Positions 16,507 through 24,448 of a DNA stretch of 36,050 bases are shown one piece after another (position 1 is the first letter of the stretch; each line of letters opens with the position of its first letter). This DNA is from JARRJS01 sp037388885 (GTDB lineage Bacteria; Gemmatimonadota; Gemmatimonadetes; Longimicrobiales; RSA9), in the NCBI GenBank assembly GCA_037388885.1, contig JARRJS010000071.1, positions 1 to 36,050 of the forward strand, given 5' to 3'. Position numbers and translations under genes: made by a program. Under the pieces are notes generated by a model. That model was not told where the DNA came from and searched no databases. It worked only from the letters and a program-made list of their open reading frames with translations.

Positions 16507-19172
16507 CCGACGAGGCGGCGGTATCGGGCACTGGCGGCCGCCCGTCGCCACCCCCCCAGGGCGCGGGCACACCGCCCCTGCGCGAGCACGGCGCCGCCCG
16601 GGCGCCGGATCGGGCGAGCGATCGGCCTGACGCCAATCCCCGATCGGAACGGGACCGGCAGATCCTGCGCGGCCTGAGCCGCCGGATCCATCCGGAAGAT
16701 GCAGGCGCGCACAACAACCTTGGTGTCGTCTACTACCAGAAGGGCCTTATCGAGGAGGCGGTGGCCGCGTTCGAACGCGCCCTGGAGTTGGACCCGCGCA
16801 TGCAGGTGGCGCGCCGCAATGTGGAGATCGCCTACTTCCATACCGGCTATTTCGAGCGGCGCGTCGCTGCATTGCGGACACGCCTCGACCGGCACCCGGA
16901 AGATTTCCGGGCCGGGGATCAGCTGGCGCGCACGTACCTATACGGGGGCGACGCGAGCGCTGCCCTGGAGCAGTGGCGCATCATGCTGCGGCGGTGGCCG
17001 GAACGAGTGGACCTTCACCTGTCCCTCGCCCGTGCCGAAGCGGAACACGGCGAGCTGGACGACGCGCTGGGTGCGTTGCAGAGTGCCGCCGAGCTGGACC
17101 CGGAGAACGCTCGCGTCCAGTTCCAGACCGGCGAGCTGCTATTCACGCGCGGCCTGCACGAAGAGGCGAAGGACGCGCTGGAGCGGGCCGTGACGCTGGA
17201 CCCGGACGACGCAGCGGCTCACCACCTGCTCGCGTTCGTCTACGGGGACCTGGGCATGGGCGAGCAGGCGGAGGCGGCCGAGCAACGGGCGGCCGAGCTG
17301 AACCCCAGCATCGCGAAGGCCGAACGCAACCTTTCGCTGGATCGTTACAGCGAGGACAGGTACGACGAGCTGGTCGGCGATCGGGCGCGACCGATGCCCG
17401 TGGCCGGCGCCCTGGCACATTACAACCTGGGCCTGGCGTTCCGGCAGCGTGGGTTGTACGACGAAGCGATGCGCGAGTTCGGCCTGGCCCTGGAGCGTGG
17501 AGAGGACGAAGCGCTCGTACGGCAGGCACAGGCGGAGCAGCACCTGCTCATGGGTGACAGCGGACAGGCCGCGGAGTTGTACGATACGCTCACCGCGGAA
17601 CGGCCGGACAGCCCGAAGCTGTGGAACGAGCGTGGGGTCGCGGCGCACCAGATGGGCACGGCGGACGAGGCCGCTGCATACTATCAGCGGGCGCTGGACC
17701 TGGACGAAACGTACGTGCTGGCCCGGAACAACCTCGGGGTGGCCCTGGCGCACCTGGGGGACGCCAAAGGCGCGGCCGCGGCGTTGCGTCGGGCCATGGC
17801 CGGCAAGCGACCACCCGCGGACATTTGGCGCAACCTGGGCCTGCTGTTGAGCCAGTTGGGGCGCCGCGCAGAGGCGGTGAAGACGTATCGTGACGCCGTG
17901 GAGCGGGATCCGGAATCGGCGGGCGCGTGGACGGGGCTGGGCATCGCGCTCCTGGAGACGGAAAGCGCGGAGAAGGCGAAGGCGGCCCTGGTCCGGGCCG
18001 TGGAGTTGGACCCGAAGGCGGCCGAGAGCCGCTACCAGCTCGCATTCGCGCTGTCGGCGCTCGGAGATTACCAGGGCGCGCTGGCGGAAACGAAACGGGC
18101 GCTGGAGCTGGACCCGTTCTTCCCGGCTCCGCGGTTCCGGCTCCTCATCGATCTACAGTTTGAGGAAGGCACGGTGCTGGCGCCGGAGCTGGATGCGCCC
18201 AAACCCGTGTCGGCCGGCGAGGCGGTGGAGCGTTTCGAACCGGAGCACGGAGAGCTCTCCCAGGTGTTTGCCGGCCTGGAAGCGGAGCATCCCGGCGGTG
18301 ACCCGCTGGAATCAGCGAAAGAGGCGCTGGCGCGCGGCCAGTGGGAACGGGCTTCGGCTGCTGTGCGGGCGGCGGCGATCCGGGGCGACGACAACCCCGA
18401 GTGGTCGCTGCTTCAGGCGGAGATCTTCATGCGCCGCAGCCTGCCGGGCGAGGCGCTGGAGCGGTTCAGCGAGGTCGTCGACACGGCGGCGGGTGCGCTT
18501 CAGGGACGGGCATGGCGTGGCAGGGCGCGGGCCGCCCTGATGCTGGGCCACGCGGCGGATGCGCTGGATGCGGCCACGCGTGCCCTGGCGCTGTTGCCGG
18601 GAGACGGCGAATCGCAGCGGGTGCAGGCCCGGGCCCTGTCGACCCTGGGCCGCTACGAGGAAGCGGCGGACGCGTTGGAGGCGCTGGTGAGCACCGGTAC
18701 CGCCGACGCGGCCACTATGACGGAGCTGGGCCTGGCTTACGCCGGGGCCCGACACGACGATCAGGCGGAGCGAGCGTTGCGCCAGGCGCTGGACGAGGAC
18801 GACGGCGCCGTAGCCGCACGGGTGGCCCTGGGCGACCTGCTCCTGCGCACGGGGCGGGCGGAAGAAGCGATCAGCCGGTACCGCGCCGCCCTGGACGTGC
18901 TGCCGGGCTATGGCGCCGCGGCGCTGCCGCTGGCGGAGGCGTACCGGCGACAAGGGCAACGCGAGAGCGCGGTGCGCGTGCTCGTGGATCTGCTGACCGT
19001 GGACCCGTACCACCTGGACGGGCTGACGCGCCTGGGCGAGCTGTTGCACGAAACGGGTCGGCGCACGCAGGCGATGGTGGCGTTGCGCCGGGTGCTCCGC
19101 ATCGCGCCCGACCACGCCGGCGCGCGTGCGTCGCTGGCCCGCATCACGGAAGCCGAGATGGTGGACGACTGA
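16503..19172 (+). CDS. Large tetratricopeptide-repeat protein
   Basis: An 889-residue cytoplasmic protein made almost wholly of TPR repeats, for example NNLGVVYYQKGLIEEAVAAF near residue 77, AHYNLGLAFRQRGLYDEAMR near 304, and ARNNLGVALAHLGDAKGAAA near 403. It starts with a proline-rich, probably disordered stretch of about 55 residues. A central segment near 545-600 (FEEGTVLAPELDAPKPVSAG) breaks the array into two solenoids. No signal peptide or catalytic motif is visible. The GTG start overlaps the cheC stop. It is probably a scaffold binding other members of the operon; the partner cannot be named from sequence. Confidence 0.88.
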   Translation: MTDEAAVSGTGGRPSPPPQGAGTPPLREHGAARAPDRASDRPDANPRSERDRQILRGLSRRIHPEDAGAHNNLGVVYYQKGLIEEAVAAFERALELDPRMQVARRNVEIAYFHTGYFERRVAALRTRLDRHPEDFRAGDQLARTYLYGGDASAALEQWRIMLRRWPERVDLHLSLARAEAEHGELDDALGALQSAAELDPENARVQFQTGELLFTRGLHEEAKDALERAVTLDPDDAAAHHLLAFVYGDLGMGEQAEAAEQRAAELNPSIAKAERNLSLDRYSEDRYDELVGDRARPMPVAGALAHYNLGLAFRQRGLYDEAMREFGLALERGEDEALVRQAQAEQHLLMGDSGQAAELYDTLTAERPDSPKLWNERGVAAHQMGTADEAAAYYQRALDLDETYVLARNNLGVALAHLGDAKGAAAALRRAMAGKRPPADIWRNLGLLLSQLGRRAEAVKTYRDAVERDPESAGAWTGLGIALLETESAEKAKAALVRAVELDPKAAESRYQLAFALSALGDYQGALAETKRALELDPFFPAPRFRLLIDLQFEEGTVLAPELDAPKPVSAGEAVERFEPEHGELSQVFAGLEAEHPGGDPLESAKEALARGQWERASAAVRAAAIRGDDNPEWSLLQAEIFMRRSLPGEALERFSEVVDTAAGALQGRAWRGRARAALMLGHAADALDAATRALALLPGDGESQRVQARALSTLGRYEEAADALEALVSTGTADAATMTELGLAYAGARHDDQAERALRQALDEDDGAVAARVALGDLLLRTGRAEEAISRYRAALDVLPGYGAAALPLAEAYRRQGQRESAVRVLVDLLTVDPYHLDGLTRLGELLHETGRRTQAMVALRRVLRIAPDHAGARASLARITEAEMVDD

Positions 19173-19173
19173 T

Positions 19174-20304
19174 ATGCCCATCGAGGGACCACTCAAGGAA
19201 CTCGGCATCCAGGACGTGCTCCAGCTCCTGGAGATGGCTGGCAAGACCGGGGCGCTCACGGTTCGCTCGGAGCATTTGAACGACGAGGCGATCGTGCATT
19301 TCGACCACGGTGTCGCCGTGTACGCCAGCCGTCGCCGGTCCATCCGCCTGCTGGGCCAGCAGCTGCTGCAGGCGGGCAAGGTGACGGAGCGCGAGCTGAC
19401 GCGGGCGCTGGAGCTCCAGCGCAACCGGCCGGGCCATCGGCTGGGCGCCATCCTGGTGGAGCAGGGCAGCGTGGGTGAGGAAGAGCTGGAACGGCACCTT
19501 CGGTTCCAGATCGAGGAAACGATCTTCGACCTGATGAGCTGGGACGAAGGCTATTTCCACTTCGTGGAGACCGACGAGGTGGCGCGTCTGGTGCCGCGTG
19601 TGGAGGTGCGCATCGAGTCGCTGCTCATGGAGGGCGCACGTCGCATAGACGAGTGGACGCAGCTGGAGTCCCGGGTGCCGCACCCGGAATGCGTGCCGAC
19701 GTTGGTGCCGGTCGACGGGGGCGGCTCGGCCGCGCCCCTGAATCTTCGGCCCGACGAGTGGGAGGTGTTGGGCGAGATCGACGGCGAGCGTGACCTGCGC
19801 CGGATCGCGGCCGACGTGGGCAAGAGCAGCTTCGACGTGGCCAAGATCGTGTACGGCCTGGCAAGCATGGACATCGTGCGCGTCGAGGACCGGCCACAAC
19901 ACGTGCCCGAGCAGGAGCTGGAGCGGCGACTGGCGCAGCTCGAGGACCGGTTGGCCGCCGAGCCCGACGAGGTGGAGCGGGCGGTGGGCGAGCTGGAGCA
20001 GGCGTATCCGCAGCGCGCGGAGCTGCCGTTGCTCGCGGGTCGTGCCCTGGTGGAGCAGGGACGCATGCGGGCGGCGACGGAAGCCTTCGAGCGAGCGGTG
20101 GGGCTCGACCCGCTGTCTGCGGACGCCCATTTTCATCTGGGCGCCGCGGCGGTGCAGGTGGGTGAGATGGCGCGGGCGGAGCGGGCCTGGCACAATTTCC
20201 TGCGCCTTGCCCCCGGAGCCGGGCCCGCAGGGGGTGTGAAGCAAGCCCTGGAAGCGATCCGGACATTGAACAACGTGATGAACAGGATCCGGACGAGCGG
20301 ATGA
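19174..20304 (+). CDS. DUF4388 (PATAN-like) / winged-helix / TPR protein
   Basis: 376 residues from the ATG at 19174, one base after the previous stop. The N-terminal DUF4388 domain (about 1-55 and 100-155) starts IEGPLKELGIQDVLQLLEMA with GKTGALTV. A region like the N-terminal domain of GspE/PilB ATPases lies between (LLGQQLLQAGKVTERELTRA, HRLGAILVEQGSVGEEELER). A winged-helix-like segment follows near 190-245 (RRIAADVGKSSFDVAKIVYG). TPR-like helices form the C-terminus. The paralogue at 24449 has the same order. DUF4388 proteins are often encoded near mglA and type IV pilus regulators. The role is unknown; an adaptor is likely. Confidence 0.85.
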   Translation: MPIEGPLKELGIQDVLQLLEMAGKTGALTVRSEHLNDEAIVHFDHGVAVYASRRRSIRLLGQQLLQAGKVTERELTRALELQRNRPGHRLGAILVEQGSVGEEELERHLRFQIEETIFDLMSWDEGYFHFVETDEVARLVPRVEVRIESLLMEGARRIDEWTQLESRVPHPECVPTLVPVDGGGSAAPLNLRPDEWEVLGEIDGERDLRRIAADVGKSSFDVAKIVYGLASMDIVRVEDRPQHVPEQELERRLAQLEDRLAAEPDEVERAVGELEQAYPQRAELPLLAGRALVEQGRMRAATEAFERAVGLDPLSADAHFHLGAAAVQVGEMARAERAWHNFLRLAPGAGPAGGVKQALEAIRTLNNVMNRIRTSG

Positions 20305-21101
20305 GACAAACGGCGGATGTGCAGCTGTGGAGCGAGGAGGTGGCCCGGGACCCGGGATCTCCGTCGTTCGTTCCCCTGGCGCGCACGTATCGACGGCAGG
20401 GTCGGCGGGATGCGGCCTTGCGCGTGTGCCTGCGTGGGTTGGAGAACAACCCCGCCCACGTGGAAGGGCACACCGTGCTGGCACTGCTGCACCTGGAGGC
20501 GGGCGACCGGGAGCGGGCGCGCGACGAGTGGGCCACCGCGCTGCGGCTGGACCCGGACAATTTCGAAGCGCACAGGGGCATAGGCTTCCTCGATCTGGAA
20601 CGTGGCGCGTTCCCGGAGGCGCAAACGCATCTGGAGCGCGCCAACACCCTGCGGCCCGACGACCTGCCGGTGCAGGATGCTTTGCGGCTGGCGCGGGAGA
20701 AGGCGGGGGCGGACCGACCGGTCAGCCCCGCGGAGGGTCGCGATCCGCGATTGGTCTTCGCTTCACTCGCCGGCGACGCACCGTACCTCGGTGCGCTGGT
20801 GCTGGACGCACAGGGCCTGGTCCTGGCGGGCGACCTGGAGGGGGAAACCCGCAGAGCGGAGATGCTGGGCGCTGTGCTGGGTGGCGCCTTCACGGAAGCG
20901 CGCCGCGCATCGAAGCACCTGGGCATCGGCGATTGGGGCGGGCTCATGCTCGAAAGCGACCAGGCGATCGTCCACGTGGCGCCGCTGGGCGATGACACGG
21001 CGGTGCTGCTGTTGGCGCGCAAGGGCGCCCCCGCGGGTTGGGTGATGCGCATGGCGAAGCGCGCAGCGGATCTGGCGCGCGACTTCCTGGAGCAGCCATG
21101 A
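20301..21101 (+). CDS. TPR protein with C-terminal roadblock/LC7 domain
   Basis: 266 residues. Residues 1-135 are three to four TPR units (ARTYRRQGRRDAALRVCLRG, LALLHLEAGDRERARDEWAT, IGFLDLERGAFPEAQTHLER). Residues about 145-266 look like a roadblock/LC7 domain (LGALVLDAQGLVLAGDLEGE, ESDQAIVHVAPLGDDTAVLL). Roadblock domains form dimers that bind Ras-like GTPases such as MglA, encoded three genes on. The ATG overlaps the previous stop by four bases and the stop overlaps the next ATG by four. The fusion suggests a link between TPR scaffolds and the GTPase module. Domain calls are by pattern only. Confidence 0.75.
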   Translation: MRQTADVQLWSEEVARDPGSPSFVPLARTYRRQGRRDAALRVCLRGLENNPAHVEGHTVLALLHLEAGDRERARDEWATALRLDPDNFEAHRGIGFLDLERGAFPEAQTHLERANTLRPDDLPVQDALRLAREKAGADRPVSPAEGRDPRLVFASLAGDAPYLGALVLDAQGLVLAGDLEGETRRAEMLGAVLGGAFTEARRASKHLGIGDWGGLMLESDQAIVHVAPLGDDTAVLLLARKGAPAGWVMRMAKRAADLARDFLEQP

Positions 21102-21442
21102 ACGATGTCGAACAGGCCACTTTCGATCTGAGCCACATCCCGGGCGTTCGGGGCGCCATGGTCGTGGACGCACAGGCCGGCGTGCCGGTGACGGCGGAGC
21201 TGGCCGTCGGCGTCCCGGGTCCGGCGATCGCGGCGTTCGCCAGCGCGTTGTTCCGGCGCTCCGCACAAGCCATCCGCTCCGCGGGCTACGGCGCCCTGGG
21301 CGCCGTCCAGCTGGAGGCGGGCGATGGCGATGTCGTCGTGACGGGCAACGACCTGTTGCTCGTCGTGGTCCTGGCGGAGTCGGACGCGCAGCTCGGACTC
21401 ATTCGGGTGCAGGCGCAGCACGTAGCGGAGGAGCTGGCATGA
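21098..21442 (+). CDS. Roadblock/LC7 domain protein
   Basis: A 114-residue single-domain protein with the alternating strand-helix pattern of roadblock/LC7: LSHIPGVRGAMVVDAQAGVP, a helix with AFASALFRRSAQAIRSAGYG, then VQLEAGDGDVVVTGNDLLLV and a final helix QLGLIRVQAQHVAEELA. It is smaller than MglB and has no C-terminal tail. It may dimerise with one of the two other roadblock proteins of this cluster or act as an MglC-like adaptor; both ideas are inference. Start and stop each overlap a neighbour by four bases. Confidence 0.75.
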   Translation: MNDVEQATFDLSHIPGVRGAMVVDAQAGVPVTAELAVGVPGPAIAAFASALFRRSAQAIRSAGYGALGAVQLEAGDGDVVVTGNDLLLVVVLAESDAQLGLIRVQAQHVAEELA

Positions 21443-21927
21443 AGCGGGCAGATGTCGAACAACTCAGAGCGCAGATTCAGGAGCCCATGCGCTGGTTCGT
21501 ACGGGAGGCACGGGTGCGGACCGCCGTGCTGGTGAACCGCGCCGGCCAGGTGCTGGCCCAGCACGGGTTCACCAGCAGCTACGATGTCGCCAACGTGGCC
21601 GCCCTGGCCGCCGCCACACACTCGTCGGCCCACGCCCTCGCCAAGCTCACCGGCTCCGGACGCTGGCTCCATCTCCACCACGCCGGACACCGCAGGCAGC
21701 TCTTCCTGGCACCCTTCGATACACCGTCCGAGGAGCTGATCCTGGTCACCATCTTCGACGACGAGTCCACCCTGGGCCTCGTCCAGCTGTTCTTCGACCG
21801 CTTCAGCGAGATGATCGCCGAGATCCCCGCATTCCAGGCCACCCTGAACTTCTCCGATGCGGAGAGCTTCGAAGCGGACCTGGAAGCCGGCATCGAGCGA
21901 CTGCTCTCGGAGCCGCCGGAGGATTGA
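21439..21927 (+). CDS. mglB: MglB-like roadblock protein, probable GTPase-activating partner of MglA
   Basis: 162 residues, the same size as Myxococcus MglB, with matching blocks: TAVLVNRAGQVLAQHGFTSS, VANVAALAAATHSSAHALAK, LILVTIFDDESTLGLVQLFF, and an acidic C-terminal helix (ESFEADLEAGIERLLSE). In Myxococcus and Thermus, MglB dimers stimulate MglA GTP hydrolysis and set cell polarity. The stop TGA shares one base with the mglA ATG, and the mglB-mglA order is the standard one. Of the three roadblock proteins here this one is closest to MglB. Confidence 0.85.
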   Translation: MKRADVEQLRAQIQEPMRWFVREARVRTAVLVNRAGQVLAQHGFTSSYDVANVAALAAATHSSAHALAKLTGSGRWLHLHHAGHRRQLFLAPFDTPSEELILVTIFDDESTLGLVQLFFDRFSEMIAEIPAFQATLNFSDAESFEADLEAGIERLLSEPPED

Positions 21928-22547
21928 TGCCGCTGGTCAACTACACGACCCGCGAGATCACCTGCAAGATCGTCTTCTACGGCCCCGGCCGCTCAGGGAA
22001 GACGACCAACCTCCAGTACATCCACGGCGTGCTGCCGCAGGACCGCAAGGGCGAGATGGTGTCGCTGGCCACCGAGACGGACCGCACGCTGTTCTTCGAT
22101 TTCCTGCCTCTGGACCTGGGCAACATCTCCGGGTTCCGCACCCGGCTCCAGCTCTACACCGTGCCGGGGCAGGTGTACTACAACGTGACGCGCAAGCTCG
22201 TCCTGCGCGGCGCCGACGGCGTCGTGTTCGTCGCCGACTCGGCTTCCGACCGCATGGACGCCAATGTCGAGAGCATGCGCAACCTCCAGGAGAACCTCCT
22301 CGAACACGGATTCGACGTGCGCGAGATGCCCACGGTGCTTCAGTACAACAAGCGGGACCTGGCGGACGCGACCCCGGTCCCGCAGATGGAAGAGACCCTC
22401 AATTTCCGCGACGTGCCGTCGCACCAGAGCGTCGCGACGCGCGGCGAGGGGGTATTCGCCACGCTGCGGACCATCAGCGAGCTGGTGCTGCGCAGCGTTT
22501 CGCAGCGCTTCGGCGCCGCCCCGGGCCCCGCGGGAGATGGCGTATGA
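21927..22547 (+). CDS. mglA: MglA-type polarity GTPase
   Basis: Ras-like bacterial GTPase of 206 residues that switches cell poles and drives surface motility in Myxococcus. The match is residue for residue at key places: P-loop FYGPGRSGKTTN (Gly19-Thr27), the intrinsic arginine finger Arg53 (ETDRTLFFDFLP), the MglA-specific TVPGQ with Thr78 and catalytic Gln82, and NKRD 141-144. The first P-loop residues read GRSGKTT where Myxococcus has GLCGKTT. The start is the ATG at 21927 overlapping the mglB stop; a TTG just before it is less likely. It lies in the middle of a chemosensory operon, which ties the GTPase to CheA signalling. Confidence 0.95.
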   Translation: MPLVNYTTREITCKIVFYGPGRSGKTTNLQYIHGVLPQDRKGEMVSLATETDRTLFFDFLPLDLGNISGFRTRLQLYTVPGQVYYNVTRKLVLRGADGVVFVADSASDRMDANVESMRNLQENLLEHGFDVREMPTVLQYNKRDLADATPVPQMEETLNFRDVPSHQSVATRGEGVFATLRTISELVLRSVSQRFGAAPGPAGDGV

Positions 22548-24445
22548 GCCCGCTGGAGCTGGATCGTCGCTTCACGTTCGAGTCCTTCGTCATGGGGGCT
22601 TCCAACAGGCTGGCGGCGGCCGCTGCGCGCCGGGTCGCGGAATCCCCTGGCACCACGTACAACCCTCTGTTCGTGTACAGCGCTTCCGGCCTGGGAAAGA
22701 CGCACCTGCTGACGGCCATCGGGCATCATGCGAGAACGCTGCACAACGACCTGACGCCCGTCTACGACACACTCGAGCACCTGATGGAAGAGGTGCGCAT
22801 CGCCGTGGAGGCCGGGGAGCGGGATGCGCTGCGCACGTCGTTGCGGCATGCAGGCATGCTCCTGCTGGATGATGTGCAGTTCCTGGCGGGTCATCGGCAG
22901 ATCCAGGAGGACCTGCTGCGTGCCTGGGATGCCCTGTCGTCGCGCGGGGGACAGGTGGTGTTGACCAGCGACCGGCCGCCCCACGAGATCGACAGCCTGG
23001 ATGAGCGGCTGTTGTCGCGGTTTTCCGGCGGGCTCATCATCGACATGGCGGCCCCGGATTACGAGACGCGCATCGCCATCGTGCGGCGCAAGGCACAGGA
23101 GCGCGATCATGAGTTGGCGGAGGGCGTGCCCGAGTCGCTGGCCCGCATCGCGTTCTCGAACGTGCGTGAGCTCCAGGGTGCGCTGAACCGCGTCATCGCC
23201 GTGCAGGAGCTGGAGAAGCGGAAGGTGCTCGCCACGGAGGTGGCCGAGTTGTTGGGCACGGCGGCGGCGCGGCGCGGCCACGACGAGTTCGGGGAGTTCC
23301 TGTCGGAGATCACCGGCACGGTGACACAAGTCGTGGAGGAGGCGGAGCGACAGGCGGCGGATGCCATTCTGCGGTGGGAGGGCGCGGGATACCGGACTCG
23401 CAGGCTGGAGGCGCTGCTGTCGGGGCCCAGCACACCCATGCGGGTGGAAGAGCTGGTGCGGCGGTTCGAGGCGGATGCCGCACGGCTCGAGTCGATCGAG
23501 TCGGAGATCCGGGTGTTGGAACCGGAGGCGCCCGAGCTGGAACGCATGGACGTGCTGCGGGATCCCGACCGGCTCTCGGAAGCGGAAGCGCTGCTGGCCC
23601 AGGTGCGGGAGCGCACCAAGCCCCTGCCGGCGCCGCCACCGGGGTCGTTCGACGACGTCCCTCTGGCCGAGGACGACCTGGCGTTGCGCGCGGCCCTCGC
23701 GGTGGCGGCGGAGCCCGGATCGAAATACAACCCGCTGTACATCCATGGCCCGGCGGCGGAAACGCGTGCAGCACTGGCCGCCGCTATGGCGAACCGCATG
23801 CGCGAGCTGGACCCGTCCGTTCGGGTCGGTTTCGTGGGAGCCGAGGCGTTCTCCCGCGAGGTGGTCGAGGGGCTGGAGCACAACCACATAGAAGCGTGGC
23901 GGGCGCGCTATCGGGCCACCCAGGCGTTGTTCCTGGGGGACGTGGACCGGCTGGCGGGCACGGAGCGTTCACAGGAGGAGCTGTTCCACCTGTTCGACGA
24001 GCTGAACCGCGCGGGCGTGCAGCTGGTGTTCACGGCGGGCGTGCCGCCACAGGCTCTGGAGCTGCACGAGCGGTTGCGGTCGCGCCTGGAGAGCGGACTG
24101 GTGGTGGAGGTGGAGGGAACGGCTGACGGGGAGCGCGCGACGGAAGCGGGCCAGCCTCCCGTGGAGAAGGCGGAGACCGAGCCGGGCACGGTGGCGGAGC
24201 GGGACGCGTCGCGGGAGGAGGAGGCGAGAGCAGGCGACGAGGTCGCGGCGGAGCAGGAACAGCGTTCCGAAGCCGAGGCTGGCGTGAGCACGGCGGCGTT
24301 GGAAGACGAGGAAGCGGGCGAAGCGGCGGGGACGGTAGAAGATGTGGTGGAGCGCGGTACGACGGGAGACTGGTACCTGAGCCAGGAGAAGGTGGTGCGG
24401 GTGTGGCCGTACATGGAGGACTGGCTGGTCGAGGGATTGGAGTAG
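22544..24445 (+). CDS. Tandem DnaA-type AAA+ protein without DNA-binding domain
   Basis: 633 residues. Residues 8-240 match DnaA domain III: FTFESFVMGASNRLAAAAAR, Walker A SASGLGKT 46-53, Walker B MLLLDDVQFLAG 105-116, sensor 1 LTSDRPPHEID 140-150, arginine finger ERLLSRF 154-160, sensor 2 NVRELQGALNRV 206-217. A helical, partly coiled-coil linker spans about 245-365. Residues 370-525 repeat the same fold (YNPLYIHGP at 395-403, LFLGDVDRLAG 462-472, ERLRSRLESGL 509-519), but the P-loop is GPAAETRAA, so this copy cannot bind ATP normally, although its arginine finger remains. An acidic disordered tail (525-605) ends in a hydrophobic peptide, 609-633. DnaA domains I and IV are absent, so it is not the replication initiator. 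It lies directly after mglA with a four-base overlap. Function unknown. Confidence 0.85.
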   Translation: MSPLELDRRFTFESFVMGASNRLAAAAARRVAESPGTTYNPLFVYSASGLGKTHLLTAIGHHARTLHNDLTPVYDTLEHLMEEVRIAVEAGERDALRTSLRHAGMLLLDDVQFLAGHRQIQEDLLRAWDALSSRGGQVVLTSDRPPHEIDSLDERLLSRFSGGLIIDMAAPDYETRIAIVRRKAQERDHELAEGVPESLARIAFSNVRELQGALNRVIAVQELEKRKVLATEVAELLGTAAARRGHDEFGEFLSEITGTVTQVVEEAERQAADAILRWEGAGYRTRRLEALLSGPSTPMRVEELVRRFEADAARLESIESEIRVLEPEAPELERMDVLRDPDRLSEAEALLAQVRERTKPLPAPPPGSFDDVPLAEDDLALRAALAVAAEPGSKYNPLYIHGPAAETRAALAAAMANRMRELDPSVRVGFVGAEAFSREVVEGLEHNHIEAWRARYRATQALFLGDVDRLAGTERSQEELFHLFDELNRAGVQLVFTAGVPPQALELHERLRSRLESGLVVEVEGTADGERATEAGQPPVEKAETEPGTVAERDASREEEARAGDEVAAEQEQRSEAEAGVSTAALEDEEAGEAAGTVEDVVERGTTGDWYLSQEKVVRVWPYMEDWLVEGLE

Positions 24446-24448
24446 TCG

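Noticed and set aside
22544..24445. Reading the DnaA-like gene as the chromosomal dnaA or as hda
   Set aside because: No domain I or domain IV helix-turn-helix, twice the AAA+ content of Hda, and no dnaN or recF nearby.
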